Assembly: GCF_029351045.1 (NCBI RefSeq)
Contig: NZ_JARKIN010000001.1
Span: 4,514,501 to 4,578,500, forward strand
DNA length: 64,000 nt
Reading direction: 5' to 3'
Origin: Streptomyces sp. WMMB303
GTDB lineage: Bacteria; Actinomycetota; Actinomycetes; Streptomycetales; Streptomycetaceae
Numbering within the stretch: position 1 is the first letter of the stretch; every line of letters begins with the position of its first letter. This document shows positions 9,026 through 17,612 of this stretch, piece by piece. The notes below the pieces were generated by a model, which made no database searches, had not been told where the DNA came from, and saw only the letters and a list, made by a program, of their open reading frames with translations. A program made the position numbers and the translations under genes.

Positions 9026-10528
9026 TCATTCCGGGGTGCCTTCCATCACGAGGTCGAGCACCCGGTGCTCGTCCAGCTCGTGCGAGGGGGCCTCGTGCAC
9101 CACACGGCCCTCGCGCAGCACCAGCACCCGGTCGGCGAGGCCGAGGACTTCGGGCAGTTCGCTGGAGACGAGCAGTACGCACACCCCGGAGTCGGCGAGC
9201 CGCCGGATGACGGCGTACAACTCGGCGCGCGCACCGACGTCGACGCCGCGGGTGGGCTCGTCCAGCAGCAGCACCCGGCAGCCGCGCAGCAGCCAGCGGG
9301 CGAGCACCGCCTTCTGCTGGTTGCCGCCGGAGAAGGTCCGTACCGGCCGTTCGGGGTCGTCCGGGCTGAGCGCCAGCTCGCGGGTGCGCCCGCGGGCCTC
9401 GGAGCGCTCCCGGGCCCGGTCCAGCCAGCCGCCGCGGGAGAAGCGGGGCAGCGAGGAGACGGAGACGTTGCGGGTGACCGACTCCAGCATCAGCAGCGCC
9501 TGGGACTTGCGCTCCTCGGGCGCCAGCCCCAGCCCGGCGCGTACGGCGGCGGGGATGCTGCCCGGACGCAGCGGCCTGCCGTCCACCAGGACGCGCCCCG
9601 CGGTGGGGCGGCGCGCACCGTAGAGCGTCTCCAGCACCTCCGAGCGGCCGGAGCCCACCAGCCCGGCCAGCCCCACGATCTCGCCGGGCCGCAGCTCCAG
9701 GTCGAGGGGCTCGAACTCGCCCGTCCGCGCCAGCTTTTCGGCGACCAGTACCGGCTCGGCACGCGGCGCGTCCTGCGCCGAGCGCCGGGGGAAGACCTGC
9801 CGTGCGTCCCGGCCCGTCATCCTGGCGACCAGTTCGTCGGTGGGTGTGCTGCGGGCCGGCAGGTCGCGGGCGGCGACGCGGCCGTCCTTGAGGACCGAGA
9901 CCCGGTCCCCGATGCGCCGGATCTCCTCCAGCCGGTGGGAGATGTAGACGACGGCCACGCCGTCGGCCGTCAGAGCGCCCACGATCCGGAAGAGGTTGTC
10001 GACCTCGTCGGGGTCCAGGGCCGCCGACGGCTCGTCCATCACGATCAGCCGTACGTCGTGCGAGAGGGCGCGGGCCATGGACACGATCTGCGCTCCGGCG
10101 GAGGAGAGGGAGCCCACGAGCGCGGCCGGGTCGATCTCGGGGTGCCCGAGCCGGGCCAGCAGCTCCGCGGTCCGCGCCCGCGCCACCCGGGGACGGACCA
10201 GGCCGCGGGTGGCGATCTCGTGGCCGAGGAAGACGTTCTCCGCCACCGACACGTGTTCCACCAGGTCGAGTTCCTGGTAGATGGTGGCGATGCCCAGCCG
10301 CATCGCGGAGACCGGGGTGGGCAGCCGGACCCGTTCGCCCCGCCAGGTGATCTCACCGCCGTCGGGCTGGTGGGCGCCCGCGAGCACTTTGATGAGGGTG
10401 GACTTGCCCGCGCCGTTCTGGCCGAGCAGGCAGTGCACCTCGCCTTCCTCGACATCGAGGTCGACACCGTCCAGCGCACGGACACCGGGGAACGATTTGG
10501 TGATTCCGGACATCGTCAACAGGGGCAT
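9026..10528 (-). CDS. Sugar ABC transporter ATP-binding protein (RbsA/XylG type, two NBDs)
   Basis: 500 aa with two tandem ATPase domains. NBD1 has Walker A GQNGAGKSTL, signature LSSAGAQ (Ala in place of the usual first Gly) and Walker B LIVMDEPSAAL. NBD2 has a degenerate Walker A (LVGSGRSE), as is normal for RbsA C-terminal halves, then FSGGNQQK and VLLLDEPTRGVD. The ATG at 10528 was chosen because GGAGG lies 8 nt upstream. First of the three importer genes. It is 158 bp after the ROK gene, so either co-transcribed with it or driven from that gap. Confidence 0.9.
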   Translation of the reverse strand: MPLLTMSGITKSFPGVRALDGVDLDVEEGEVHCLLGQNGAGKSTLIKVLAGAHQPDGGEITWRGERVRLPTPVSAMRLGIATIYQELDLVEHVSVAENVFLGHEIATRGLVRPRVARARTAELLARLGHPEIDPAALVGSLSSAGAQIVSMARALSHDVRLIVMDEPSAALDPDEVDNLFRIVGALTADGVAVVYISHRLEEIRRIGDRVSVLKDGRVAARDLPARSTPTDELVARMTGRDARQVFPRRSAQDAPRAEPVLVAEKLARTGEFEPLDLELRPGEIVGLAGLVGSGRSEVLETLYGARRPTAGRVLVDGRPLRPGSIPAAVRAGLGLAPEERKSQALLMLESVTRNVSVSSLPRFSRGGWLDRARERSEARGRTRELALSPDDPERPVRTFSGGNQQKAVLARWLLRGCRVLLLDEPTRGVDVGARAELYAVIRRLADSGVCVLLVSSELPEVLGLADRVLVLREGRVVHEAPSHELDEHRVLDLVMEGTPE

Positions 10529-10686
10529 GCAGGACCTCCGTCCCAGGGGGTCGTACGGGAGTTCGCCGTGCGGGAGCGGTGCCGTCGATCGGTTTGCGGT
10601 GCGCTGTGCGTCGTACGGGCCGGGGACACTTCGCGGCCGGGAGCCGGGAGGTGGTGCGTGCGGGACCGGCGGAGTGCCGGCAGGGG

Positions 10687-11877
10687 CTACGCGGGCGAGA
10701 ACAGGTGGTCGCTGGTGAGCCGGGCGGCGCCCGTCACCCCCGCGACCTGTCCCAGCTCGCCCAGGACGATGGGGAGGTTGCCGGTCGCCAGCGGCAGCGA
10801 CTGGCGGTAGACCTGGGTGCGGATACTGGCCAGCAGAGTGTGGCCGAGCCCGGTGACGCCGCCGCCGATGACCACCAGGCCGGGGTTGAAGAAGCTGACC
10901 AGGCTCGCGATGACCTGGCCCACCCGGGCGCCGCCCTCCCGGATGAGGTCGAGCGAGGTGCCGTCCCCCGCGGAGGCGGCGGTGGCGATGTCGGCCGCGT
11001 CGAGCCTCCCCTTCTCGGCCAGCAGCCGGGCCAGTTCGGGCGACCGGCCCTCCCGGGCGGCCTCCTCCGCGTCCCGGGCGAGGGCGGCCCCGCCGAAGTA
11101 CGCCTCCAGGCAGCCGCGGTTGCCACAGGCGCACTGACGGCCGTCGGGCTCCACCTGGATGTGCCCGATGTCGCCCGCGCTGCCGGTGGTTCCGCGGTGC
11201 ACCTCGCCTCCGACGACCACTCCGCAGCCGATCCCGGTGCCGATCTTGACGCAGAAGAAGTCCCGCACCGAGCGCGCGACTCCGGCCTGCATCTCGCCGG
11301 TCGCCATCAGGTTCACGTCGTTGTCGACCATCACCGGGCAGCCCAGTTCCTGGCTGAGCGCCTCCCGGACGGGGAAGCCGTCCCAGCCGGGCATGATCGG
11401 CGGTGCGACGGGAGTGCCCTCCGGAAACCGGACGGGCCCGGGGACACCGATGCCCGCGCCGTCGAATCCGTCGGCGACCCCGCTGTCGCGGAGTTTGGCC
11501 ACCATCGCCAGCACCTGGTCGAAGACCGCGACGGGGCCCTCTCGGACGTCCATGGGCTGGTTGAGGTGGCCCAGGACCTCCAGTTCCGGGTTGGTGACCG
11601 CGACGTCGACAGAGGTGGCGCCGATGTCGACCCCGAGGAAGCGGAGGCCGGGCGCGAGCCGGATGTTGTGCGAGCGGCGCCCGCCCCGGGAGGCGGCGAG
11701 GCCGTCCGCGACGACCAGCCCGGTCTCCAGCAGCCGGTCCACCTCGACGGCCAGCTTGGAGCGGGACAGGTCGACGCGGTCCCCGAGTTCGGCGCGGGAC
11801 CGCGGGCCGCCGTCACGCAGCAGGCGGAGCAGCCGCGCCTGGTGCGCGTTCGCGGGCCGTGCAGTCATGCGCCTCAC
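10687..11877 (-). CDS. ROK family transcriptional regulator
   Basis: 396 aa. Residues about 10-75 form a winged helix-turn-helix (SRAELGDRVDLSRSKLAVEVDRLL). The rest is a ROK sugar-kinase-like domain with GVDIGATSVDVAVTN, GIGVPGPV, and the zinc motif CACGNRGCLE. The GTG at 11877 follows GGAGGGG at good spacing; an ATG three codons later has a poorer site. It heads the sugar-catabolic locus and is divergent from fdhD. ROK regulators of the XylR/NagC type repress sugar operons and release DNA on binding the sugar. It probably binds the palindromes at 11983-12003 and 4328-4348; that link is inference. Confidence 0.88.
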   Translation of the reverse strand: MRRMTARPANAHQARLLRLLRDGGPRSRAELGDRVDLSRSKLAVEVDRLLETGLVVADGLAASRGGRRSHNIRLAPGLRFLGVDIGATSVDVAVTNPELEVLGHLNQPMDVREGPVAVFDQVLAMVAKLRDSGVADGFDGAGIGVPGPVRFPEGTPVAPPIMPGWDGFPVREALSQELGCPVMVDNDVNLMATGEMQAGVARSVRDFFCVKIGTGIGCGVVVGGEVHRGTTGSAGDIGHIQVEPDGRQCACGNRGCLEAYFGGAALARDAEEAAREGRSPELARLLAEKGRLDAADIATAASAGDGTSLDLIREGGARVGQVIASLVSFFNPGLVVIGGGVTGLGHTLLASIRTQVYRQSLPLATGNLPIVLGELGQVAGVTGAARLTSDHLFSPA

Positions 11878-11955
11878 CGCTACCCCTCCAGCCGTACCTC
11901 TCGGCGTCGTGTCCGGGAAAGTACGGGGAACGTAGCAGCGGCGGCCGGAGTTGGA

Positions 11956-11987
11956 AAGAAGTTCTGCACAAACCCGTGCGACTTCTT
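11956..11987. promoter_or_regulatory. Interrupted palindrome in the ROK/fdhD intergenic region
   Basis: AAGAAGT (11956-11962) pairs with ACTTCTT (11981-11987), and inside it GCAC pairs with GTGC around AAACCC. It lies about 80-110 bp upstream of the ROK start in an unusually AT-rich patch, so it may be an operator or part of the divergent promoter region. Confidence 0.35.
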
Positions 11988-12003
11988 CCCGGGAATGGAC
12001 AAA
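11983..12003. promoter_or_regulatory. Degenerate copy of the TTTGTCC-N7-GGACAAA operator
   Basis: TTCTTCC-N7-GGACAAA: the right arm is identical to the palindrome at 4328-4348, the left arm matches at 5 of 7 positions, and the spacer is the same length. It sits between the ROK gene and fdhD, consistent with autoregulation by the ROK protein. Confidence 0.4.
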
Positions 12004-12065
12004 GAGGGTCCCCGCAGGAGCCTGCCGGCTGCCTTAGAGTCGGAGCGACCAGGAGGTGAGGCACC

Positions 12066-12947
12066 ATGGGCAGGGTCACCGCACGACGCCCCGTCGTACG
12101 CGTCCGGGAGGGGGCGGTCAGCACCCGGCCGGACACCCTCGTCACCGAGGAACCCCTGGAGATCCGGCTCGGCGGCACGCCGCTGGCGGTCACCATGCGC
12201 ACGCCCGGCGACGACTTCGCGCTGGCGACCGGGTTCCTGGTCAGCGAGGGAGTCGTCGCCGCGGCCGAGGACGTCGCCGGGATCTCCTACTGCGGAGACG
12301 CCCGCGACGAGGAGGGCGCCCGCACCTACAACACGGTCGATGTACGCCTCGCCCCGCACGTTCCGGCCCCCGACCTCGCCGGGCTGGAGCGCAACGTCTA
12401 CACCACGTCCTCCTGCGGACTGTGCGGCAAGGCCAGCCTGGACGCGGTCCGCACCACGGCGCGCTGGGAGCTGGACCGCGCACGTCCGCACGGCATCGGC
12501 ACCGGACTGCTGACCCGGCTCCCGGACCGGCTGCGCGCCGCCCAGCGGGTGTTCGACCGCACGGGCGGGCTGCACGCGGCGGCGCTGTTCTCGGCCACCG
12601 GCGAACTCCTCGACGTACGCGAGGACGTGGGACGGCACAACGCCGTGGACAAGGTGGTGGGCCACGCGGCGCGGGACGGCGCGCTTCCGCTGCGCGACGC
12701 GCTGCTGATGGTCTCGGGGCGCGCCTCGTTCGAACTGGCACAGAAGGCGGTGATGGCAGGCATCCCGGTACTGGCGGCCGTCTCGGCGCCGTCGTCCCTC
12801 GCCGTCGACCTGGCGGAGGAGGCGGGGCTGACCCTGGTCGGGTTCCTGCGCGGCTCCTCGATGAACATCTACACGGGGTCGCATCGGCTGGCGCTGCCTG
12901 ACCCGTCGGCCGAGGCGGACGCCGAGGCGGCCGCGGGCGCCGGCTGA
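12066..12947 (+). CDS. fdhD: Formate dehydrogenase accessory sulfurtransferase FdhD
   Basis: 293 aa, normal FdhD length. The active-site motif CGLCG is present (Cys117 and Cys120), and the C-terminal half contains [16 protein letters not shown] and [17 protein letters not shown], typical of the family. FdhD moves sulfur from IscS to the molybdenum cofactor of formate dehydrogenase. The ATG follows AGGAGGTGAGGCACC, a strong ribosome site. It is transcribed away from the ROK gene. No formate dehydrogenase subunit gene is in this window, so its partner must be elsewhere on the chromosome. Confidence 0.93.
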   Translation: MGRVTARRPVVRVREGAVSTRPDTLVTEEPLEIRLGGTPLAVTMRTPGDDFALATGFLVSEGVVAAAEDVAGISYCGDARDEEGARTYNTVDVRLAPHVPAPDLAGLERNVYTTSSCGLCGKASLDAVRTTARWELDRARPHGIGTGLLTRLPDRLRAAQRVFDRTGGLHAAALFSATGELLDVREDVGRHNAVDKVVGHAARDGALPLRDALLMVSGRASFELAQKAVMAGIPVLAAVSAPSSLAVDLAEEAGLTLVGFLRGSSMNIYTGSHRLALPDPSAEADAEAAAGAG

Positions 12948-12996
12948 GCCGACTGCCCGTCCGCGGGATGCCGTGCCCGTGCCCAGCGGCCGCCCG

Positions 12997-14045
12997 TCAG
13001 CCGCGGACCGCGCTCGGGCCGGGTGCGGTGTCCCGTCCGGGTTCCGGTTCCGGAGCGAGCTCCGGGACGGCCTCCGGAGCGGACGGCTCCCGGGCCCACC
13101 GCCGCGCCAGGTAGGCGCACACCAGCAGTTGCATCTGGTGGAAGAGCATCAGCGGCAGGACGGCCACGCTCGCCTCGGCGCCGAAGAGCACGCTGGCCAT
13201 GGGCAGTCCGGCGGCCAGGGATTTCTTGGAGCCCGCGAAGCAGATGGTGAGGCGGTCGGCCCGCTCGAAGCCCAGTCGGCGGGCGCCGAACCAGGTCAGC
13301 CCCAGCATGGCGGTCAGCAAGGCGGCTTCCACGCCGAGCAGGGCCGGGAGCCGGGCCGGGCTGACCGCGCTCCACACCCCCTCGGTCATGCCCTGGCTGA
13401 AGGCGGTGTAGACGACGAGCAGCACCGAGGAGCGGTCCACGTACCCCAGCGCGCGCTTGTGCCGGGCCAGGAATCCGGCCAGGCGGCGGCGGAGCAGTTG
13501 CCCCGCGAGGAAGGGCGCCAGCAGTTGGGCGGCGATGCCGAGCAGGCCGTCGGCGGAGAGTGCGGCCCGGCCGCCGATGAGCCAGGCGGCCAGCAGCGGG
13601 GTGGCGAGCATGCCGAGCAGGCTGGAGTAGGTGCCCGCGCAGATGGCGGCGGGCACGTTGCCGCGGGCCAGCGCGGTGAAGGCGATCGAGGACTGGATGG
13701 TGGAGGGGACGAGGCAGAGGAAGAGCAGTCCGTCCTGGAGCTGCGGGGTGAGTACGTAGGGGACGAGCCCGCGGGAGGCGAGGCCCACCAGCGGGAAGAC
13801 GACGAAGGTGCACGCCACGACGGCCAGGTGCAGCCGCCAGTGGCGGAGCCCGTCCACCGCGCGCGGGTGGACAGCCGCGCTCCGTAGAGGAAGAAGAGCA
13901 GGCCGACGGCCCCCTTGGTGGCCCAGGTGAATCCGAGCGCCACCCCGCCGGACGCGGGCAGCAGGACGGCGACCAGCACGGTGGCCACCAGCAGCAGGAT
14001 GTAGGGGTCCAGGAAGCGGGCGATGCGGCGCATGGCGACCAACAT
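12997..14045 (-). pseudogene. Bile acid:sodium symporter-type transporter gene, frameshifted
   Basis: The N-terminal part (from ATG 14033 or 14045) reads FLDPYILLLVATVLVAVLLP, then GLLFFLYGARLST. The homology continues in the next frame as VDGLRHWRLHLAVVACTF and runs to the stop at 12997. The switch lies in a GC-alternating tract at about 13858-13870 and needs one extra base to restore the frame. Both parts together would make a roughly 345-residue, 10-helix carrier of the YfeH-like SBF family. Without correction the first frame ends at about 13386. It may be a real mutation, a base-calling error in a GC-rich run, or rarely a programmed shift. The downstream frame has no degraded codons, so the lesion is recent or artificial. 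Confidence 0.75.
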
Positions 14046-14389
14046 ACCGATCTGCGGAATCGGTCTTCCGAAACCCCGGGTCCACAGCGGGAGGCCCGGG
14101 GGAGCACCCTGCGGGGACATCTCCGGCGTCCTCCGGGACGCCGCTCCCCCTCCGTCACACCAGCCTCCGCTGACCCGCACTTCTCGCAAACACTCCGGTT
14201 CGCTCGCGAATATTCCGTGCAGAAATCCGACGGGCCGGGAAACGGCCTTGCGGTCATCGGCGAGGAGGTCGTCGAACTGTCCTAATTGACCGACTGACCT
14301 GCATCGACACCCCTGCCGATCACGGCCCGCCATCGGATACGGTCCTGGCGCGGTGCCACCTGGTGCCGCGCAGTCGAGGAGCAGAGCCT
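14046..14389. other. Divergent intergenic region, no gene seen
   Basis: 344 bp between the frameshifted transporter and the acyl-CoA ligase, transcribed away from each other, so both promoters should lie here. I see a relatively AT-rich patch around 14180-14235. There is no convincing small gene, riboswitch or strong palindrome. Confidence 0.5.
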
Positions 14390-16216
14390 TTGCGCGAGTT
14401 CACCGTTCCGGCCCTGACGACCACCCCCCAGGTCGGCGGAGTGGCCGATGCCGTCTTCGCGCACGCCGAGCGGACGCCCCACCTGCCGCTGCTCGCCCGC
14501 AAGGGTCGGGACGGCAGCTGGCAGGACGTACCGGCGGCACAGTTCCGGGACGAGGTCATGGCAGTCGCGAAGGGTCTGCTGGCCCAGGGCGTCCGGTTCG
14601 GCGACCGCGTGGCGCTGATGTCGCGTACGCGCTACGAGTGGACGCTGCTGGACTTCGCACTGTGGGCACTCGGAGCCCAGTCCGTGCCCGTCTACCCGAC
14701 CTCCTCGGCCGAGCAGGTCGCCTGGATGCTGTACGACGCCGAGGTGACGGCTGCGGTGGTCGAGCACGAGGACCACGCGATGACCATCGGTTCGGTCGTC
14801 GACGGGCTGCCGCGGCTCAAGAAGCTGTGGCAGTTCGACTCCGGAGCGGTGCAGGAACTGATCACCGCGGGGGCGCACCTCGAGGACGAGGTCGTCCACC
14901 GGCACCGGCTCGCCCTCACCCCGGACACGGTCGCCACGATCATCTACACCTCCGGGACCACGGGCCGCCCCAAGGGCTGTGTGATCACACATGCCAACTT
15001 CATGGCCGAGACCGACAACATCATCGCCCGGTACGACCGGGTCTTCAGCGCCAAGGCGGGGGAGCAGGGCTCCCTGCTGCTGTTCCTGCCGCTGGCCCAC
15101 GTCTTCGGCCGGATGGTGGAGGTGGCGGCGGTGCGGGCCGGGCTCAAGGTGGGGCACCAGCCGGAGATGACGGCGCGGGCGCTGCTGCCCGACCTGGCGG
15201 CATTCCACCCCACCTTCATCCAGGCGGTCCCGCACCTGTTCGAAAAGATCTTCGCAAGCGCCCGCCGCAAGGCCGAGTCCGAGGGGCGGCTCGGCGCGTT
15301 CGAGAAGGCCGTGGAGGTGGCCGTCCGGTACGCCGAGGCCGTCGAGCACAAGGCGTTCGGCACCGGCCCGGGCCCCGGCGCCTCGCTGCGGATGCAGCAC
15401 CAGTTCTACGACAAGTTCGTCTACGCCAAGCTGCGGGAGGCCATGGGCGGTCGCTGCCGGTACGCCATGTCGGGCGGTTCGGCCATGGAACGGCGGCTGG
15501 GCCTGTTCTTCGACGGCGCCGGAATGCGGATCCTCGAGGGATACGGGCTGACCGAGACGACGGCCGCCGCCGTGGCCAACCCGCCCGAACGCCCCCGCTT
15601 CGGCACCGTCGGGCAGCCGGTGCCCGGCACCACCGTGCGGATCGCCGAGGACGGTGAGATCCTGGTCAGCGGCGGTCAGATCTTCGCCGGCTATCTGAAC
15701 AACGCGCGTGCCACCCAGGACACCCTGCGCGGCGACTGGTTCGCCACCGGCGATCTGGGCGCCCTGGACGACGACGGCTACCTGACGATCACCGGCCGCA
15801 AGAAGGAGATCCTGGTGACCTCCAGCGGCAAGAGCGTCTCCCCCGGCCCGCTGGAGGACCGCGTCCGCGAGCATCCGCTCGTCGGGCAGTGCATCGTGCT
15901 GGGCAACGACCGGCCGTACGTCTCCGCGCTGCTCACGCTCGACGAGGAGGCGGTGCAGCACTGGCTCGCGATGCGCCAGAAGCCCGAGACGGACCCCGCG
16001 GACCTGCTGCGGGACGAGGACTTGGAGACCGAGATGCGCAGGGCGGTGGTCGCCGCGAACACCCAGGTGTCCCAGGCGGAGTCGATCCGCACGTTCCGTA
16101 TCCTCGCGGCGCCCTTCACCGAGGAGGACGGGCTGCTGACCCCGTCGCTGAAGCTGCGGCGCGCCGCGATCGAGGCGGCCTGCGCGGTGGAGATCGAGGC
16201 GTTGTACCAGGGCTGA
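14390..16216 (+). CDS. Long-chain acyl-CoA synthetase (AMP-dependent ligase)
   Basis: 608 aa from the TTG at 14390, chosen because GAGGAG lies 8 nt upstream; a GTG at 14363 is in frame but has no ribosome site. The AMP-binding motif TIIYTSGTTGRPKG is near residue 190, GYGLTETTA near residue 385, and the C-terminal motif GRKKEILVTSSGKSVSP near residue 475. This is the FadD15/FAA1 type that activates fatty acids to acyl-CoA with ATP. Cytoplasmic or membrane-associated. The neighbouring aldo/keto reductase is separated by 138 bp and is probably independent. Confidence 0.92.
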   Translation: MREFTVPALTTTPQVGGVADAVFAHAERTPHLPLLARKGRDGSWQDVPAAQFRDEVMAVAKGLLAQGVRFGDRVALMSRTRYEWTLLDFALWALGAQSVPVYPTSSAEQVAWMLYDAEVTAAVVEHEDHAMTIGSVVDGLPRLKKLWQFDSGAVQELITAGAHLEDEVVHRHRLALTPDTVATIIYTSGTTGRPKGCVITHANFMAETDNIIARYDRVFSAKAGEQGSLLLFLPLAHVFGRMVEVAAVRAGLKVGHQPEMTARALLPDLAAFHPTFIQAVPHLFEKIFASARRKAESEGRLGAFEKAVEVAVRYAEAVEHKAFGTGPGPGASLRMQHQFYDKFVYAKLREAMGGRCRYAMSGGSAMERRLGLFFDGAGMRILEGYGLTETTAAAVANPPERPRFGTVGQPVPGTTVRIAEDGEILVSGGQIFAGYLNNARATQDTLRGDWFATGDLGALDDDGYLTITGRKKEILVTSSGKSVSPGPLEDRVREHPLVGQCIVLGNDRPYVSALLTLDEEAVQHWLAMRQKPETDPADLLRDEDLETEMRRAVVAANTQVSQAESIRTFRILAAPFTEEDGLLTPSLKLRRAAIEAACAVEIEALYQG

Positions 16217-16354
16217 GCGATCCGGCCCCGAACTGAACGAAAATGTGCTCGATACGGAACAGATGTCCGGCGGTGCTCGTTGGCCACGGGGGCGGCGGAA
16301 CAACCGCCGACAGCGAAGCAACGCACGCACAACACTGAACGTAAGGACCCACGC

Positions 16355-17194
16355 GTGAGCAACGTTCCCACCATCACGCTCAACAACGGCGTCACGATGC
16401 CGCAGCTCGGCTTCGGCGTCTGGCAGGTGCCCGCCGACGAGGCGGCCACGGCGGTGACCACGGCGCTGGAGTCCGGCTACCGCAGCATCGACACCGCGGC
16501 GGCGTACGAGAACGAGGAGGGTGTCGGCCGCGCGCTGACCGCCTCCGGCCTGCCCCGCGACGAGGTGTTCGTCACCACCAAGCTGTGGAACGCCGACCAG
16601 GGGTACGACACGACCCTGCGCGCCTTCGACGCCTCCCTCACCAAGCTCGGCCTGGACTTCGTCGATCTGTACCTGATCCACTGGCCGATGCCGGAGGTGG
16701 ACAGGTACGAGGAGACCTGGCGGGCCTTCGAGAAGATCCACGCCGACGGGCGCGCCCGCGCCATCGGCGTCTCCAACTTCCAGCCGACCCACCTCAACCG
16801 GATCATCCAGCTCGGCGGGACGGTACCGGCCGTCAACCAGATCGAGCTGCACCCCCGGCTGCAGCAGTCGGTGCCGCGCGCCTTCCACGCCGACCACCAC
16901 ATCGCCACCGAGGCGTGGTCCCCGCTCGGCCAGGGCGGTGACCTGCTCGACGACCCGACGCTGGGCGGGATCGCCGAGCGGCACGGCAAGACCGTCGCGC
17001 AGGTGGTGCTGCGCTGGCACCTCCAGCTCGGCAACGTGGTGATCCCCAAGTCGGTCACTCCCTCCCGGGTACGGGAGAACATCGACCTCTTCGACTTCGA
17101 GCTGAGCGGCGAGGAGATGGCCCGGATCGCCGAACTCAACACCGACACCCGGATCGGCCCCGACCCGGACACCATGAACTGGACCGGCGACTGA
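16355..17194 (+). CDS. Aldo/keto reductase
   Basis: 279 aa from the GTG at 16355, preceded by AAGGA at good spacing. The AKR catalytic tetrad is visible: Asp and Tyr in SIDTAAAYENE, Lys in VTTKLWN, His in YLIHWPM. The NADPH-binding tail IPKSVTPSRVREN follows. Family members (AKR5, such as 2,5-diketo-D-gluconate reductase) reduce aldehydes and ketones with NADPH in the cytoplasm. It converges on the pterin dehydratase gene, with 24 bp between the two stops. Confidence 0.93.
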   Translation: MSNVPTITLNNGVTMPQLGFGVWQVPADEAATAVTTALESGYRSIDTAAAYENEEGVGRALTASGLPRDEVFVTTKLWNADQGYDTTLRAFDASLTKLGLDFVDLYLIHWPMPEVDRYEETWRAFEKIHADGRARAIGVSNFQPTHLNRIIQLGGTVPAVNQIELHPRLQQSVPRAFHADHHIATEAWSPLGQGGDLLDDPTLGGIAERHGKTVAQVVLRWHLQLGNVVIPKSVTPSRVRENIDLFDFELSGEEMARIAELNTDTRIGPDPDTMNWTGD

Positions 17195-17218
17195 CACCCG
17201 CCGGGGCCGCCGCGGCCC

Positions 17219-17524
17219 TCAGCTCGCTCCGTGGCCCGGCGCGATCTCCTCGATCCGCCGGGCCAGGGCGATGTCCAGCTCGGTGATCCGCCCGCCGGCA
17301 CTGTGCGTGTTGACGGTGACCGAGAGCGTGTCGTAGCCCAGCGTCAGCTCCGAATGGTGGCCGAGTTCCTCCTGCAGCGCCGCGATGTGCATCGCCATCG
17401 CCGCCGCGGGAAGGTGCCCCGGCAGGGAGTAGCTGCGCGAGACGCTGTCGCCGTCGGTCGTCCAGTGCGGAAGACCGTCCAGTGCCTGCTCGGTCTCCTC
17501 GGGGGTCAGCGGCTGGGGCGCCAT
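17219..17524 (-). CDS. 4a-hydroxytetrahydrobiopterin dehydratase (pterin-4a-carbinolamine dehydratase)
   Basis: 101 aa, the usual length for the PCD/DCoH family. The active-site region HIAALQEELGHHSELTLGYDTLSV has the conserved His pair and Tyr, and the N-terminal half reads GLPHWTTDGDSVSRSYSL. It dehydrates 4a-hydroxytetrahydropterin after aromatic amino-acid hydroxylation. The ATG at 17524 follows GAGGAAGGGACCCTC. It is divergent from the XRE regulator (88 bp). No aromatic hydroxylase is nearby, so it may serve molybdopterin or pterin recycling more generally. Confidence 0.93.
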   Translation of the reverse strand: MAPQPLTPEETEQALDGLPHWTTDGDSVSRSYSLPGHLPAAAMAMHIAALQEELGHHSELTLGYDTLSVTVNTHSAGGRITELDIALARRIEEIAPGHGAS

Positions 17525-17599
17525 GAGGGTCCCTTCCTCGATCGGCTGCGGGCCGGCCGGACGGCGGTCCGGGGCCCCAGCCTGCCACGCGGTGTCGGT

Positions 17600-17605
17600 T
17601 ACCGT
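17600..17605 (+). promoter_or_regulatory. -10 box TACCGT of a leaderless XRE-regulator gene
   Basis: TACCGT ends 7 nt before the ATG at 17613, and there is no ribosome site, so transcription would start at or next to the ATG. Confidence 0.5.
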
Positions 17606-17612
17606 CTGGTCC

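Noticed and set aside
9026-10528. Missing first Gly in the first ABC signature (LSSAGAQ) as evidence of an inactive ATPase
   Set aside because: The family tolerates variation in this loop, and Walker A and B of the first domain and the second signature motif are intact.
12997-13386. Treating the C-terminal part of the SBF-type transporter as a separate gene
   Set aside because: There is no start or ribosome site at the junction, and the homology continues without a gap from the other frame. One frameshifted gene explains it better.
14282-17197. A 971-codon open frame on the minus strand
   Set aside because: It lies antisense to the acyl-CoA ligase and aldo/keto reductase genes, and its product is Arg/Gly/Val-rich with no domain. 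Long antisense frames are common in very GC-rich DNA.
17204-17218. Hairpin of about 6 bp between aldo/keto reductase and pterin dehydratase
   Set aside because: The arms are short and overlap random GC repeats; too weak to call a terminator.
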